Assembly: GCA_005884715.1 (NCBI GenBank)
Contig: VAZZ01000524.1
Coordinates: forward strand, 1 to 5,479
Length of the DNA stretch: 5,479 bases
Reading direction: 5' to 3'
Source: Alphaproteobacteria bacterium
GTDB lineage: Bacteria; Pseudomonadota; Alphaproteobacteria; Rhizobiales; Aestuariivirgaceae
Position numbers and translations under genes: made by a program. Of the stretch, positions 1 to 5,479 are shown piece after piece; position 1 is the first letter of the stretch; every line of letters starts with the position of its first letter. Under the pieces are notes generated by a model, which searched no databases, was not told the DNA's origin, and saw only the letters and a list, made by a program, of their open reading frames with translations.

Positions 1-420
1 AGCGATGGAACCGATGATCATGGCGAGGCTCAGCGGCAGGATAGCCAGGGGATCGAGATTGATCAGGAAGCCGAAGAAGGGTGCGGCAACCGCCAGCGGC
101 AACGCCGTGATCAGCCAATGCGCCGCGGCCTTCGCCAGCACCACCAGCTCGAGGGGCACGACGCCGAGCGCCATCGCATCGAGAGAACCATCCTCATAGT
201 CGGACTGGAATATCCGCTCCGCTGAGAGCAGGACCGACAGCAGGAGAGCTATCCACAAGGCGCCAGGCGCAATGCGCTGCAACAGCGACTGATCGGGCCC
301 CAGCCCCAGAGGCAACAAGACGATGACGGTCACGAAGAATCCGATCGCCGTGCCGGCACCGCCGCCTTGCCGTGTGGCGAGCATCAGATCGCGCCGAACG
401 AGCGCCCAGAGGAGCTTCAC
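1..420 (-). CDS. ccmB: Heme exporter protein B (cytochrome c maturation), 3' part cut off by window edge
   Basis: CcmB is the integral-membrane subunit of the CcmABCD complex, which drives release of heme-loaded CcmE for cytochrome c assembly in the inner membrane and periplasm. The start is a GTG at 420-418, and all 140 codons visible to the left edge are open; family members have about 220 residues, so roughly 80 are missing. The protein opens with MKLLWALVRRDL, a typical CcmB N-terminus. Hydrophobic stretches lie at about residues 22-40, 52-66, 88-119 and 125-140. The loop SAERIFQSDYEDGSLD (about 66-81) is the well-conserved CcmB cytoplasmic motif. The GTG overlaps the ccmA stop codon in the sequence GTGA (4-base overlap), which indicates translational coupling and a shared mRNA. 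No strong Shine-Dalgarno sequence precedes it, as is common for coupled genes. ccmC would be expected beyond the left edge. Confidence 0.93.
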   Translation of the reverse strand, partial: MKLLWALVRRDLMLATRQGGGAGTAIGFFVTVIVLLPLGLGPDQSLLQRIAPGALWIALLLSVLLSAERIFQSDYEDGSLDAMALGVVPLELVVLAKAAAHWLITALPLAVAAPFFGFLINLDPLAILPLSLAMIIGSIA

Positions 421-1022
421 GACTGAGATCCGAGCATGAGCGTGACATCGGCCGACAAGGAGAGCGCGTTATGTGTCGCCAGCAGCGCCAGCCCGCCGCC
501 CGACAGATGGCCACGCAGAAGCTTCATGAGCCGGTCGAGCGAGGCGGCATCGAGGCCAAGCGTCGGTTCATCCAGCAGCCACAGAAGGCGTGGCACCAGA
601 GCGAGCCTCGACAGCGAAAGGCGGCGTTTCTGGCCGGCGGAGAGAAGGGCCGCGGGATAGTCCGCAAGGCCATCGAGATCGAAGGCGGCGATGGCTGCAG
701 CGACATCGCCGCCCCCCAGGAAATCGCCCCAGAATTTGAGATTCTCGATGACCGTCAGGGGCGCCTTGATGGCTTCTTGATGCGCGGCATAATGCGTCTG
801 CTGGCCGATCGCGAGCTGGGCGTTGCCGCCGGTGAGGCTAAGAACACCGGAGGCCGGGTCGCCAAGTCCGGCGATGAGGCGCAGAAGCGACGATTTGCCC
901 GCGCCATTGGGACCGCGCAGCTCCAGGAGCTGGCCGGAAGCAAGAGTGAAATTCACATCCGTGAAAACCATCCGCCCGCCGCGCTGGCAGGCAAGCGATT
1001 CTGCTTGAAGCTGGACCATCAT
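417..1022 (-). CDS. ccmA: Heme ABC exporter ATP-binding protein CcmA
   Basis: CcmA is the ATPase subunit of the CcmAB(CD) transporter; its ATP hydrolysis releases holo-CcmE during cytochrome c maturation. From the ATG at 1022 it has 201 residues, the usual family length. Visible ABC motifs are Walker A GPNGAGKSS (about 37-45), the Q-loop Gln in HQE (about 82), the signature LSAGQ (about 127-131; Ala in place of the usual first Gly is common in CcmA), Walker B LLWLLDEPTLGLD (about 146-158) and the switch His in ATHN (about 184). All catalytic residues are present, so it should be active. The start is uncertain. ATGs at 1022 and 1019 fit the homologous N-terminus (MVQLQAESLACQRGG) but have a poor ribosome site. 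An in-frame TTG at 1055 has a strong one and would add 11 residues. ccmB follows with a 4-base overlap, and acnA is divergent. Confidence 0.94.
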   Translation of the reverse strand: MMVQLQAESLACQRGGRMVFTDVNFTLASGQLLELRGPNGAGKSSLLRLIAGLGDPASGVLSLTGGNAQLAIGQQTHYAAHQEAIKAPLTVIENLKFWGDFLGGGDVAAAIAAFDLDGLADYPAALLSAGQKRRLSLSRLALVPRLLWLLDEPTLGLDAASLDRLMKLLRGHLSGGGLALLATHNALSLSADVTLMLGSQS

Positions 1023-1063
1023 CCACCGATTAACCCATCGGGAAGCCGGAGGCAAAGATGGTT

Positions 1064-1070
1064 CTCCCCT
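1064..1070 (-). promoter_or_regulatory. Strong Shine-Dalgarno AGGGGAG supporting a TTG start of ccmA at 1055
   Basis: On the minus strand AGGGGAG lies 8 bases before an in-frame TTG at 1055-1053, which is ideal spacing. The downstream ATG candidates (1022, 1019) have only weak GGTGG- or GATGGG-like sequence before them. The ribosome site therefore argues for a 212-residue CcmA with a non-ATG start, while protein similarity argues for 200-201 residues. I cannot decide between them from sequence alone. Confidence 0.45.
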
Positions 1071-1090
1071 GAAATCCTGGGGCCTTTCGC

Positions 1091-1096
1091 GTCAAG
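1091..1096 (-). promoter_or_regulatory. Possible -35 element of the ccmAB promoter (CTTGAC)
   Basis: The minus strand reads CTTGAC here, a perfect match to the alphaproteobacterial -35 consensus. The position expected for the -10 element (about 1068-1073) reads TTCAGG, a poor match to CTATAT, so this is weak evidence. If this promoter is used, transcription would begin near 1061, inside or past the AGGGGAG ribosome site. The message would then favour the ATG starts of ccmA. Confidence 0.22.
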
Positions 1097-1109
1097 AATC
1101 CGGCCGGTC

Positions 1110-1132
1110 CCGAGGCAGGCAAAGCGCCTCGG
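1110..1132. repeat. Inverted repeat CCGAGGC-N9-GCCTCGG in the ccmA/acnA divergent region
   Basis: Perfect 7-bp arms at 1110-1116 and 1126-1132 flank a 9-base centre. It lies upstream of both divergent genes and has no T-run on either side, so it is not a typical intrinsic terminator. It could be an operator or a chance GC-rich hairpin. Confidence 0.35.
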
Positions 1133-1136
1133 TTAT

Positions 1137-1162
1137 GTGACATCGAGCCTTGGCATTGTCAC
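1137..1162. promoter_or_regulatory. Operator-like inverted repeat GTGACA-N14-TGTCAC over the acnA -35 element
   Basis: Perfect 6-bp arms (1137-1142 and 1157-1162) have centres 20 bp apart, about two helical turns, so both half-sites face the same side of the DNA. The proposed acnA -35 hexamer (1150-1155) lies between the arms, where a bound dimer would be expected to block RNA polymerase. The regulator is unknown. The arms do not match the Irr ICE box or a canonical FNR box. Confidence 0.35.
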
Positions 1163-1179
1163 GCAAATGGACCTATATG
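1149..1179 (+). promoter_or_regulatory. Candidate housekeeping promoter of acnA
   Basis: CTTGGC at 1149-1154 and CTATAT at 1173-1178 are separated by 18 bases. Read as TTGGCA (1150-1155), the spacer is 17. The -10 is a perfect match to the alphaproteobacterial CTATAT consensus and the -35 differs at one position of CTTGAC. Transcription would start near 1185, giving a leader of about 40 nt before the acnA ATG. It is the only well-formed promoter-like pair I see in the divergent region. Confidence 0.6.
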
Positions 1180-1223
1180 CTGGGCAAATCCCGCCCCGGA
1201 CCAATCTGCACCAAGGATCTGCC

Positions 1224-3932
1224 ATGACCGCGACGTCGCTCGACTCCTTCAAATGCCGCAAAATTTTGAAGGTAGGCGCCAGGACCTATGTTTATTTCAG
1301 CCTTAAGGCGGCCGAGAATAACGGTTTGAACGGGATCACCTCCCTGCCCTATTCGCTCAAGGTGCTGCTGGAAAATCTCCTGCGCCATGAAGATGGCCGT
1401 TCCGTCACCAAGGACAGCATCGCGAACTTCGCCCATTGGCTCACCAATCGCGGCAAGGCGGAAAATGAGATCGCCTATCGCCCGGCCCGCGTCCTCATGC
1501 AGGACTTCACCGGCGTTCCGGCGGTCGTCGACCTCGCCGCGATGCGCGATGCGATGCGCAATCTGGGCGGCAAGACGGAGAAGATCAATCCGCTGGCCCC
1601 CGTCGACCTCGTCATCGACCATTCGGTAATGGTCGATTTCTTCGCCAATTCGAAAGCCTTCAAGCAGAATGTGGCCCTCGAATATGACCGCAATGGCGAG
1701 CGCTATACTTTCCTCAAATGGGGCCAAGGCGCCTTCGATAATTTCCGCGTGGTGCCGCCGGGCACCGGCATCTGTCATCAGGTCAATCTCGAATATCTCG
1801 CCCGTACCGTGTGGACGAAGAAGGTCGAGGAAAAAGGCAAGACGGTCGAATACGCTTTCCCGGATACGCTGGTCGGTACCGACAGCCACACCACCATGGT
1901 CAACGGCCTTGCCGTGCTCGGCTGGGGTGTTGGTGGCATCGAAGCGGAAGCCGCGATGCTGGGCCAGCCGACCTCGATGCTCATTCCGGAAGTCGTAGGC
2001 TTTAAGCTCGAAGGCTCGCTGCCGGAGGGCACCACCGCCACCGACCTCGTCCTCACCGTCACCCAGATGCTGCGCAAAAAAGGCGTTGTCGGCAAGTTCG
2101 TCGAATTCTACGGCCCGGGTCTCGCCAATCTGGCGCTGGAGGACATGGCGACGATCGCCAACATGGCGCCGGAATATGGCGCCACTTGCGGCTTCTTCCC
2201 CGTCTCAGTGGAAACACTCGATTATCTGAAGAGCACGGCACGGCCGGCCGCGCAGATCGCTCTCGTCGAACAATACGCCAAGGCGCAAGGCATGTTCTGG
2301 ACGCCGAAATCCGCCGATCCGGTTTTCACCGACACGCTGACGCTCGACCTCGCCAGCGTCGAGCCGTCAATGGCAGGCCCCAAGCGTCCGCAGGACCGCG
2401 TCACGCTCAAGCACGCCGCCGCGGATTTCACTAATGTCATGGCGAATGAGTTCAAGAAGGCCGCGGAACTGCACAGCCGCTTCAAGGTCGAGGGCGCCAA
2501 TTTCGATCTGGGCCATGGCGATGTCGTCATTGCTGCGATCACCTCCTGCACCAATACCTCGAACCCCTCAGTCATGATTGCCGCCGGCCTCCTCGCCCGC
2601 AACGCGGTGAAGAAAGGTCTGTCGGTCAAGCCGTGGGTCAAGACGTCGCTTGCTCCCGGCAGCCAGGTGGTGACCGAATATCTCAAATCCTCCGGCCTGC
2701 AGAAGGATCTCGACAAGCTCGGCTTCGACCTCGTCGGCTATGGCTGCACCACCTGCATCGGCAATTCCGGGCCGCTTCCGGAAGCAATTTCCGAATCGAT
2801 CAAGAAGAACGATCTCGTCGCCGCTGCCGTGCTGTCCGGCAACCGCAATTTCGAAGGCCGCGTCAACCCGGATGTGCGCGCCAACTATCTGGCCTCACCG
2901 CCGCTCGTCGTTGCCTATGCGCTGGCGGGCTCGCTCGATGTCGATCTGAGCAAGGATCCCTTGGGCACCGGCCGCGACGGAAAGCCGGTCTATCTGAAAG
3001 ATATCTGGCCGGCCGCCAAGGAGATCGCCGCAGCGGTGCGTAAGAACGTTACCCGCAAGGCCTTCGCTACCAAATACAAGGACGTCTTCAAGGGCGATGC
3101 GGAGTGGCGCAAGATCAAGGTCGAAGGCGGACTGACTTTCAAATGGAGTCCTTCCTCCACCTATGTTCAGAACCCGCCCTATTTCGAGGGCATGAAGATG
3201 ACGCCCGATCCGGTGATGGACGTGGTCAATGCCCGCGTCCTGGGACTCTTCCTCGATTCGATAACTACCGACCACATTTCGCCCGCTGGCAATATCAAGA
3301 CGACGTCACCTGCCGGCACCTATCTGATCGAACGCCAGGTGCGCCCTGTCGATTTCAACTCCTATGGCGCCAGGCGCGGCAATCACGAAGTCATGATGCG
3401 CGGCACCTTCGCCAATATTCGCATCAAGAACCAGATGATTCCCGGCGTCGAAGGCGGTGTCACCAGGCACTATCCTTCGGGCGAGCAGATGTCGATCTAT
3501 GATGCCGCCATGCGCTACCGCGATGAAAGCGTGCCTCTCGTCATCTTTGCCGGCAAGGAATATGGCACCGGCTCATCGCGCGATTGGGCGGCCAAGGGGA
3601 CGCGGCTGCTCGGCGTGCGCGCCGTGATTGCCCAGAGCTTCGAGCGCATCCATCGCTCCAATCTCGTCGGCATGGGTGTGGTGCCCTTGCAGTTCAAGGA
3701 TGGCGAATCCTGGCAGGACCTCGGCCTCAAGGGTGACGAAATAGTAACCATTCATGGGTTAGCTGAAGGGCTGAAACCACGGGCCATGCTGCAGCTGATG
3801 ATCACGGCGCCAGATGGGGCGGGCCGCATCATCGACGTGCAGTGCCGGATCGATACGCTCGACGAGCTGGACTACTACAGGCATGGCGGCATCATGCCCT
3901 ATGTCCTGCGCAGTCTCGCAAAGGCGGCGTGA
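1224..3932 (+). CDS. acnA: Aconitate hydratase A (aconitase)
   Basis: A cytoplasmic [4Fe-4S] enzyme that isomerises citrate to isocitrate via cis-aconitate in the TCA cycle. The 902 residues match the AcnA/IRP1-type family (about 890-910). The aconitase core spans roughly residues 70-570 and the swivelling C-terminal domain roughly 690-830. Visible motifs are DSHTTM (220-225), followed by NGLAVLGWGVGG; the first cluster ligand in ITSCTNTSNPS (Cys442); the other two in YGCTTCIGNSG (Cys508, Cys511); and the catalytic-loop sequence GTGSSRDWAAKG with Ser784, Ser785 and Arg786. All cluster ligands are intact, so the enzyme should be active. The ATG at 1224 follows AAGGA at 1213-1217 with 6-base spacing, and the protein starts MTATSLDSFKCRK as relatives do. 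The frame stays open upstream to 372, but only as the antisense of ccmA. AcnA-type enzymes elsewhere can bind RNA as apoproteins; nothing here tests that. Confidence 0.98.
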   Translation: MTATSLDSFKCRKILKVGARTYVYFSLKAAENNGLNGITSLPYSLKVLLENLLRHEDGRSVTKDSIANFAHWLTNRGKAENEIAYRPARVLMQDFTGVPAVVDLAAMRDAMRNLGGKTEKINPLAPVDLVIDHSVMVDFFANSKAFKQNVALEYDRNGERYTFLKWGQGAFDNFRVVPPGTGICHQVNLEYLARTVWTKKVEEKGKTVEYAFPDTLVGTDSHTTMVNGLAVLGWGVGGIEAEAAMLGQPTSMLIPEVVGFKLEGSLPEGTTATDLVLTVTQMLRKKGVVGKFVEFYGPGLANLALEDMATIANMAPEYGATCGFFPVSVETLDYLKSTARPAAQIALVEQYAKAQGMFWTPKSADPVFTDTLTLDLASVEPSMAGPKRPQDRVTLKHAAADFTNVMANEFKKAAELHSRFKVEGANFDLGHGDVVIAAITSCTNTSNPSVMIAAGLLARNAVKKGLSVKPWVKTSLAPGSQVVTEYLKSSGLQKDLDKLGFDLVGYGCTTCIGNSGPLPEAISESIKKNDLVAAAVLSGNRNFEGRVNPDVRANYLASPPLVVAYALAGSLDVDLSKDPLGTGRDGKPVYLKDIWPAAKEIAAAVRKNVTRKAFATKYKDVFKGDAEWRKIKVEGGLTFKWSPSSTYVQNPPYFEGMKMTPDPVMDVVNARVLGLFLDSITTDHISPAGNIKTTSPAGTYLIERQVRPVDFNSYGARRGNHEVMMRGTFANIRIKNQMIPGVEGGVTRHYPSGEQMSIYDAAMRYRDESVPLVIFAGKEYGTGSSRDWAAKGTRLLGVRAVIAQSFERIHRSNLVGMGVVPLQFKDGESWQDLGLKGDEIVTIHGLAEGLKPRAMLQLMITAPDGAGRIIDVQCRIDTLDELDYYRHGGIMPYVLRSLAKAA

Positions 3933-3939
3933 CGACGAC

Positions 3940-3974
3940 CTCACCGCCTTGTGAGTGGGCTCACCTGAACGTGA
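3940..3974. repeat. Tandem 20-bp-period CTCACC-N5-GTGA units after acnA
   Basis: Two units, 3940-3954 and 3960-3974, share CTCACC-N5-GTGA with a period of exactly 20 bp. The four half-words alternate (CTCAC, GTGAG, CTCAC, GTGAC), so an RNA copy could form either of two short hairpins centred on the shared GTGAG at 3951-3955. There is no T-run, so it is a weak candidate for an intrinsic terminator of acnA and fits a protein-binding site better. Confidence 0.4.
3950..3965. promoter_or_regulatory. CRP/FNR-family-like site TGTGA-N6-TCACC upstream of the DUF1223 gene
   Basis: TGTGA (3950-3954), six bases, then TCACC (3961-3965) match 9 of 10 core positions of the classic CRP palindrome TGTGA-N6-TCACA. 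The site sits in the 78-bp gap between acnA and the DUF1223 gene, centred about 53 bp before the ATG at 4011. This suggests control of the downstream gene by a CRP-superfamily regulator. Many alphaproteobacterial members prefer other half-sites, so the cognate regulator is unknown. Confidence 0.35.
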
Positions 3975-4010
3975 CTCGATGGGGTGTCATGTTTAAGTCA
4001 TATAGGCCAG

Positions 4011-4775
4011 ATGCAGGATTCCTTTGAATTGACCCGCCGGAGCCTGCTGGCGCTTGCCGCTGGCGCGGTCGCAGCCGGCGCCGCTGGCCGGGTCAAGGCA
4101 GACACCGTTCGTCCCGCCATCGTCGAACTCTTCACCAGCCAGGGCTGCTCATCCTGCCCGCCGGCCGATGCCTTCATGGCGGAGGTGCGCGCCATGAAGG
4201 ATGTCGTGGCACTCACCTACAATGTCGATTACTGGGACTATCGCGGCTGGCGCGACACGCTGGCGGCACCCGAAAACTCCAAGCGCCAGTATAAATATGC
4301 CAAGGCGCGCGGCGACATGGATGTCTATACGCCACAAATGATCATCGACGGCACAAGCCATGTCGTCGGCAGCCAGAAGATGGCGGTCATCGCCGCGATC
4401 AGGAGCTCGTTCGACAATCCACCGCCGATGTGGATTCCGGTCTCGATCTCCGCCAATGACGCGGAATTCCAGATTACCGTCGATGAGGCGCCTCCCGACA
4501 CGCTGGCGCCGACGGCCAGCCTGTGGTTCGTGTCGGTAGCACCCCAGATGCCGGTGGAGATCGAAAAGGGCGAGAATGCCGGCCAGAAGATCGTCTATCT
4601 GAATGTCGTGAGGAAGCTCGTGCCGGTCGGCATGTGGCATGGTGAGCGGGCGACCTCGGCGCTGCCCAAGGACAGCGTGATGACCGAAGACAGCACCAGT
4701 TGCATGGCTCTGCTGCAGATGAAGCCCCTGGGCCGCATCTTGGGCTGCGCCGTTTGGGGACGCCTGAACTCCTGA
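4011..4775 (+). CDS. DUF1223 family protein, exported by a Tat-like signal, thioredoxin-like CxxC motif
   Basis: A 254-residue protein recognised as DUF1223 (PF06764), a family without an established biochemical role. The N-terminus carries twin arginines at 9-10 (LTRRSLLALAAG), then an Ala/Gly-rich hydrophobic stretch (about 12-26) and a likely cleavage site after VKA (residue 30), consistent with Tat export to the periplasm. Family hallmarks follow: VELFTSQGCSSCPPAD, with the pair Cys46/Cys49 placed as in thioredoxin-like active sites; NVDYWDYRGWRD (about 72-83); and VYTPQMIIDG (about 105-114). Two further cysteines near the C-terminus (SCMALL, ILGC) may pair. The ATG at 4011 is chosen because it places the RR motif correctly; an in-frame GTG at 3984 would add 9 residues. 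The ribosome site (AGG at 4004-4006) is weak. The gene begins 78 bp after acnA, so it may be cotranscribed or use its own promoter. Confidence 0.88.
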   Translation: MQDSFELTRRSLLALAAGAVAAGAAGRVKADTVRPAIVELFTSQGCSSCPPADAFMAEVRAMKDVVALTYNVDYWDYRGWRDTLAAPENSKRQYKYAKARGDMDVYTPQMIIDGTSHVVGSQKMAVIAAIRSSFDNPPPMWIPVSISANDAEFQITVDEAPPDTLAPTASLWFVSVAPQMPVEIEKGENAGQKIVYLNVVRKLVPVGMWHGERATSALPKDSVMTEDSTSCMALLQMKPLGRILGCAVWGRLNS

Positions 4776-4798
4776 AGAAGCTCGCAATTCCTATCGCA

Positions 4799-4811
4799 AT
4801 GATTATATATT
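4799..4811 (+). promoter_or_regulatory. AT-rich box, possible -10 region for the universal stress gene
   Basis: A run of A/T with TTATAT at 4803-4808 stands out in otherwise GC-rich sequence, 60-70 bases before the ATG at 4869. It sits in the 93-bp gap after the DUF1223 gene, where a promoter for the stress gene would be expected. No convincing -35 hexamer lies 16-18 bases upstream, so the call is tentative. Confidence 0.3.
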
Positions 4812-4820
4812 GGGACTGTT

Positions 4821-4843
4821 CCCGGCGCCACCTGCGCGGGGGT
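4821..4843 (+). repeat. Imperfect GC-rich hairpin in the leader of the universal stress gene
   Basis: CCCGGCGC and GCGCGGGG flank CACCT. The inner four G:C pairs are perfect and the outer part has one mismatch. An overlapping GGGA-N4-TCCC (4812-4823) could form instead. No T-run follows, so it is a weak candidate for a terminator of the DUF1223 gene or a leader structure. Confidence 0.25.
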
Positions 4844-4855
4844 TACGTGCCCAAC

Positions 4856-4861
4856 AGGGAG
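4856..4861 (+). promoter_or_regulatory. Shine-Dalgarno AGGGAG deciding the universal stress protein start
   Basis: AGGGAG lies 7 bases before the ATG at 4869 but leaves a single base before the in-frame ATG at 4863. This selects 4869 and the N-terminus MSYKTVLVAL, which also matches the family's usual start. Confidence 0.75.
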
Positions 4862-4868
4862 AATGACA

Positions 4869-5479
4869 ATGTCTTACAAGACCGTTCTCGTTGCCCTCAA
4901 TGAAATCAATCGCCTCGATGCCCTGAACACGTCGGCCGTTAAAATAGCGAAAATCGATGCCGCGTTCGTACGCGGTCTTTACACTATCCCAGCCGCGCAG
5001 ATTTATCCTTCGACCGGTTTTGAAGCCGTCCCGCAAATGTTCGAGGGTCACCAGACCTTTTTCAAGAACAACCTCGCCAAGGTAAAGAACGCATTCGAGA
5101 CGTCGCTGCAAAAAGCCAAGCTTCAAGGCGAGTTCGTCTCCATCGAGGGCCGCTCGCCGTTGATTTCGGATGAGATCATCAGTCACGGCAAGTCGGCCGA
5201 CATCATCATCGTCAGCGCCACCGATCCTGCCGAAGTTTCGGGCGTCGAGCTCGATTGCATCGAACGGGTCCTCGTCGGCGCCGGCCGGCCGCTGCTGGTG
5301 CTGCCGCGCGGCAGTGAGCATGTCCTCGATCTCGATCAGGTCGTGGTGGGCTGGAATGGCGGCAAGGAAGCCGCGCGTGCTGTATTCGACGCCATCCGGC
5401 TTCTGCAGTCCGCCAAATCGGTCCTTGTTGTCTGTGTCGATGACAATAATGAGGAACGTGTGACACAGGAGAAGCCAGG
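4869..5479 (+). CDS. Universal stress protein (tandem Usp domains), 3' end cut off by window edge
   Basis: A cytoplasmic stress-survival protein of the UspA superfamily, cut off after 203 codons; the two-domain relatives it resembles have about 270-280 residues. The first Usp domain covers about residues 3-148: an opening beta strand YKTVLVALNEI, ADIIIVSATD near 114-123, and ERVLVGAGRPLLVLPRG near its end. A second domain starts at about 157 with VVVGWNGGKEAARAVFDAI, the usual beginning of a Usp repeat. The first domain lacks the GxxG-N9-G(S/T) nucleotide loop of ATP-binding Usps, so it probably does not bind ATP; the second domain's loop lies beyond the window. The ATG at 4869 follows AGGGAG (4856-4861) with 7-base spacing. 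An in-frame ATG at 4863 is too close to that site. The gene lies 93 bp after the DUF1223 gene and probably has its own promoter. Confidence 0.92.
   Translation, partial: MSYKTVLVALNEINRLDALNTSAVKIAKIDAAFVRGLYTIPAAQIYPSTGFEAVPQMFEGHQTFFKNNLAKVKNAFETSLQKAKLQGEFVSIEGRSPLISDEIISHGKSADIIIVSATDPAEVSGVELDCIERVLVGAGRPLLVLPRGSEHVLDLDQVVVGWNGGKEAARAVFDAIRLLQSAKSVLVVCVDDNNEERVTQEKP

Noticed and set aside
372..1223. N-terminal extension of aconitase giving a 1186-residue protein
   Set aside because: The extension is the antisense of ccmB/ccmA plus the intergenic region, its sequence is low-complexity and Arg-rich, and a proper ribosome site and family-typical N-terminus occur at 1224.
1173..1889. 238-residue open frame on the minus strand within acnA
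   Set aside because: It is a shadow of acnA in GC-rich sequence, with no recognisable domain. acnA on the other strand has full motif support.
3940..3964. Intrinsic terminator after acnA
   Set aside because: The stems are only 5 bp, compete with each other, and no T-run follows. A regulatory site is at least as likely.
4149..4787. 212-residue open frame on the minus strand over the DUF1223 gene
   Set aside because: It is antisense to a gene with clear family motifs, and its His/Arg/Asp-rich composition is typical of shadow frames.
4803..5321. 172-residue open frame on the minus strand over the universal stress gene
   Set aside because: The plus-strand frame has clear Usp motifs and a good ribosome site. 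The minus-strand frame is a compositional shadow.
1..5479. Mobile element, CRISPR, tRNA or rRNA gene, toxin-antitoxin or defence system
   Set aside because: I saw no transposase motifs, spaced direct-repeat arrays, tRNA-like cloverleafs or toxin/defence families. The window is nearly filled by five conserved genes.

Overview
This window is a GC-rich stretch that looks like a chromosome of an alphaproteobacterium, most likely in the Rhizobiales (Hyphomicrobiales). Three things support that reading. The protein sequences resemble that group. A cytochrome c maturation operon (ccmA-ccmB) is arranged back to back with acnA. The best acnA promoter candidate resembles the alphaproteobacterial CTTGAC-N17-CTATAT housekeeping consensus. 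This assignment comes from recognition alone; no database search was run. I see no mobile elements, RNA genes, CRISPR arrays or other signs of transfer.

Layout. On the minus strand, ccmA (about 417-1022) and the first 140 codons of ccmB (420 down to the left edge) form an operon with a 4-base GTGA overlap. Together they encode the ATPase and membrane subunits of the cytochrome c maturation ABC transporter. A divergent intergenic region of 170-200 bp follows. It holds an acnA promoter candidate, a short operator-like inverted repeat over its -35 element, and a second hairpin-like repeat. On the plus strand come acnA (1224-3932, a complete 902-aa aconitate hydratase A), a DUF1223-family protein (4011-4775) with a Tat-like signal peptide and a CxxC motif, and the start of a tandem-domain universal stress protein (4869 to the right edge, 203 codons visible).

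How the genes fit together. The window combines respiratory and central metabolism: heme and cytochrome c assembly (ccm), the TCA-cycle Fe-S enzyme aconitase, an exported thiol-motif protein that probably acts in the periplasm where c-type cytochromes are matured, and a stress protein. The gene content is mostly ordinary core metabolism. The points most worth a second look are a near-consensus CRP/FNR-type palindrome between acnA and the DUF1223 gene, the inverted repeat at the acnA promoter, the conflicting start signals of ccmA, and the possible link between the DUF1223 protein and cytochrome c maturation. I found no convincing new biological system.
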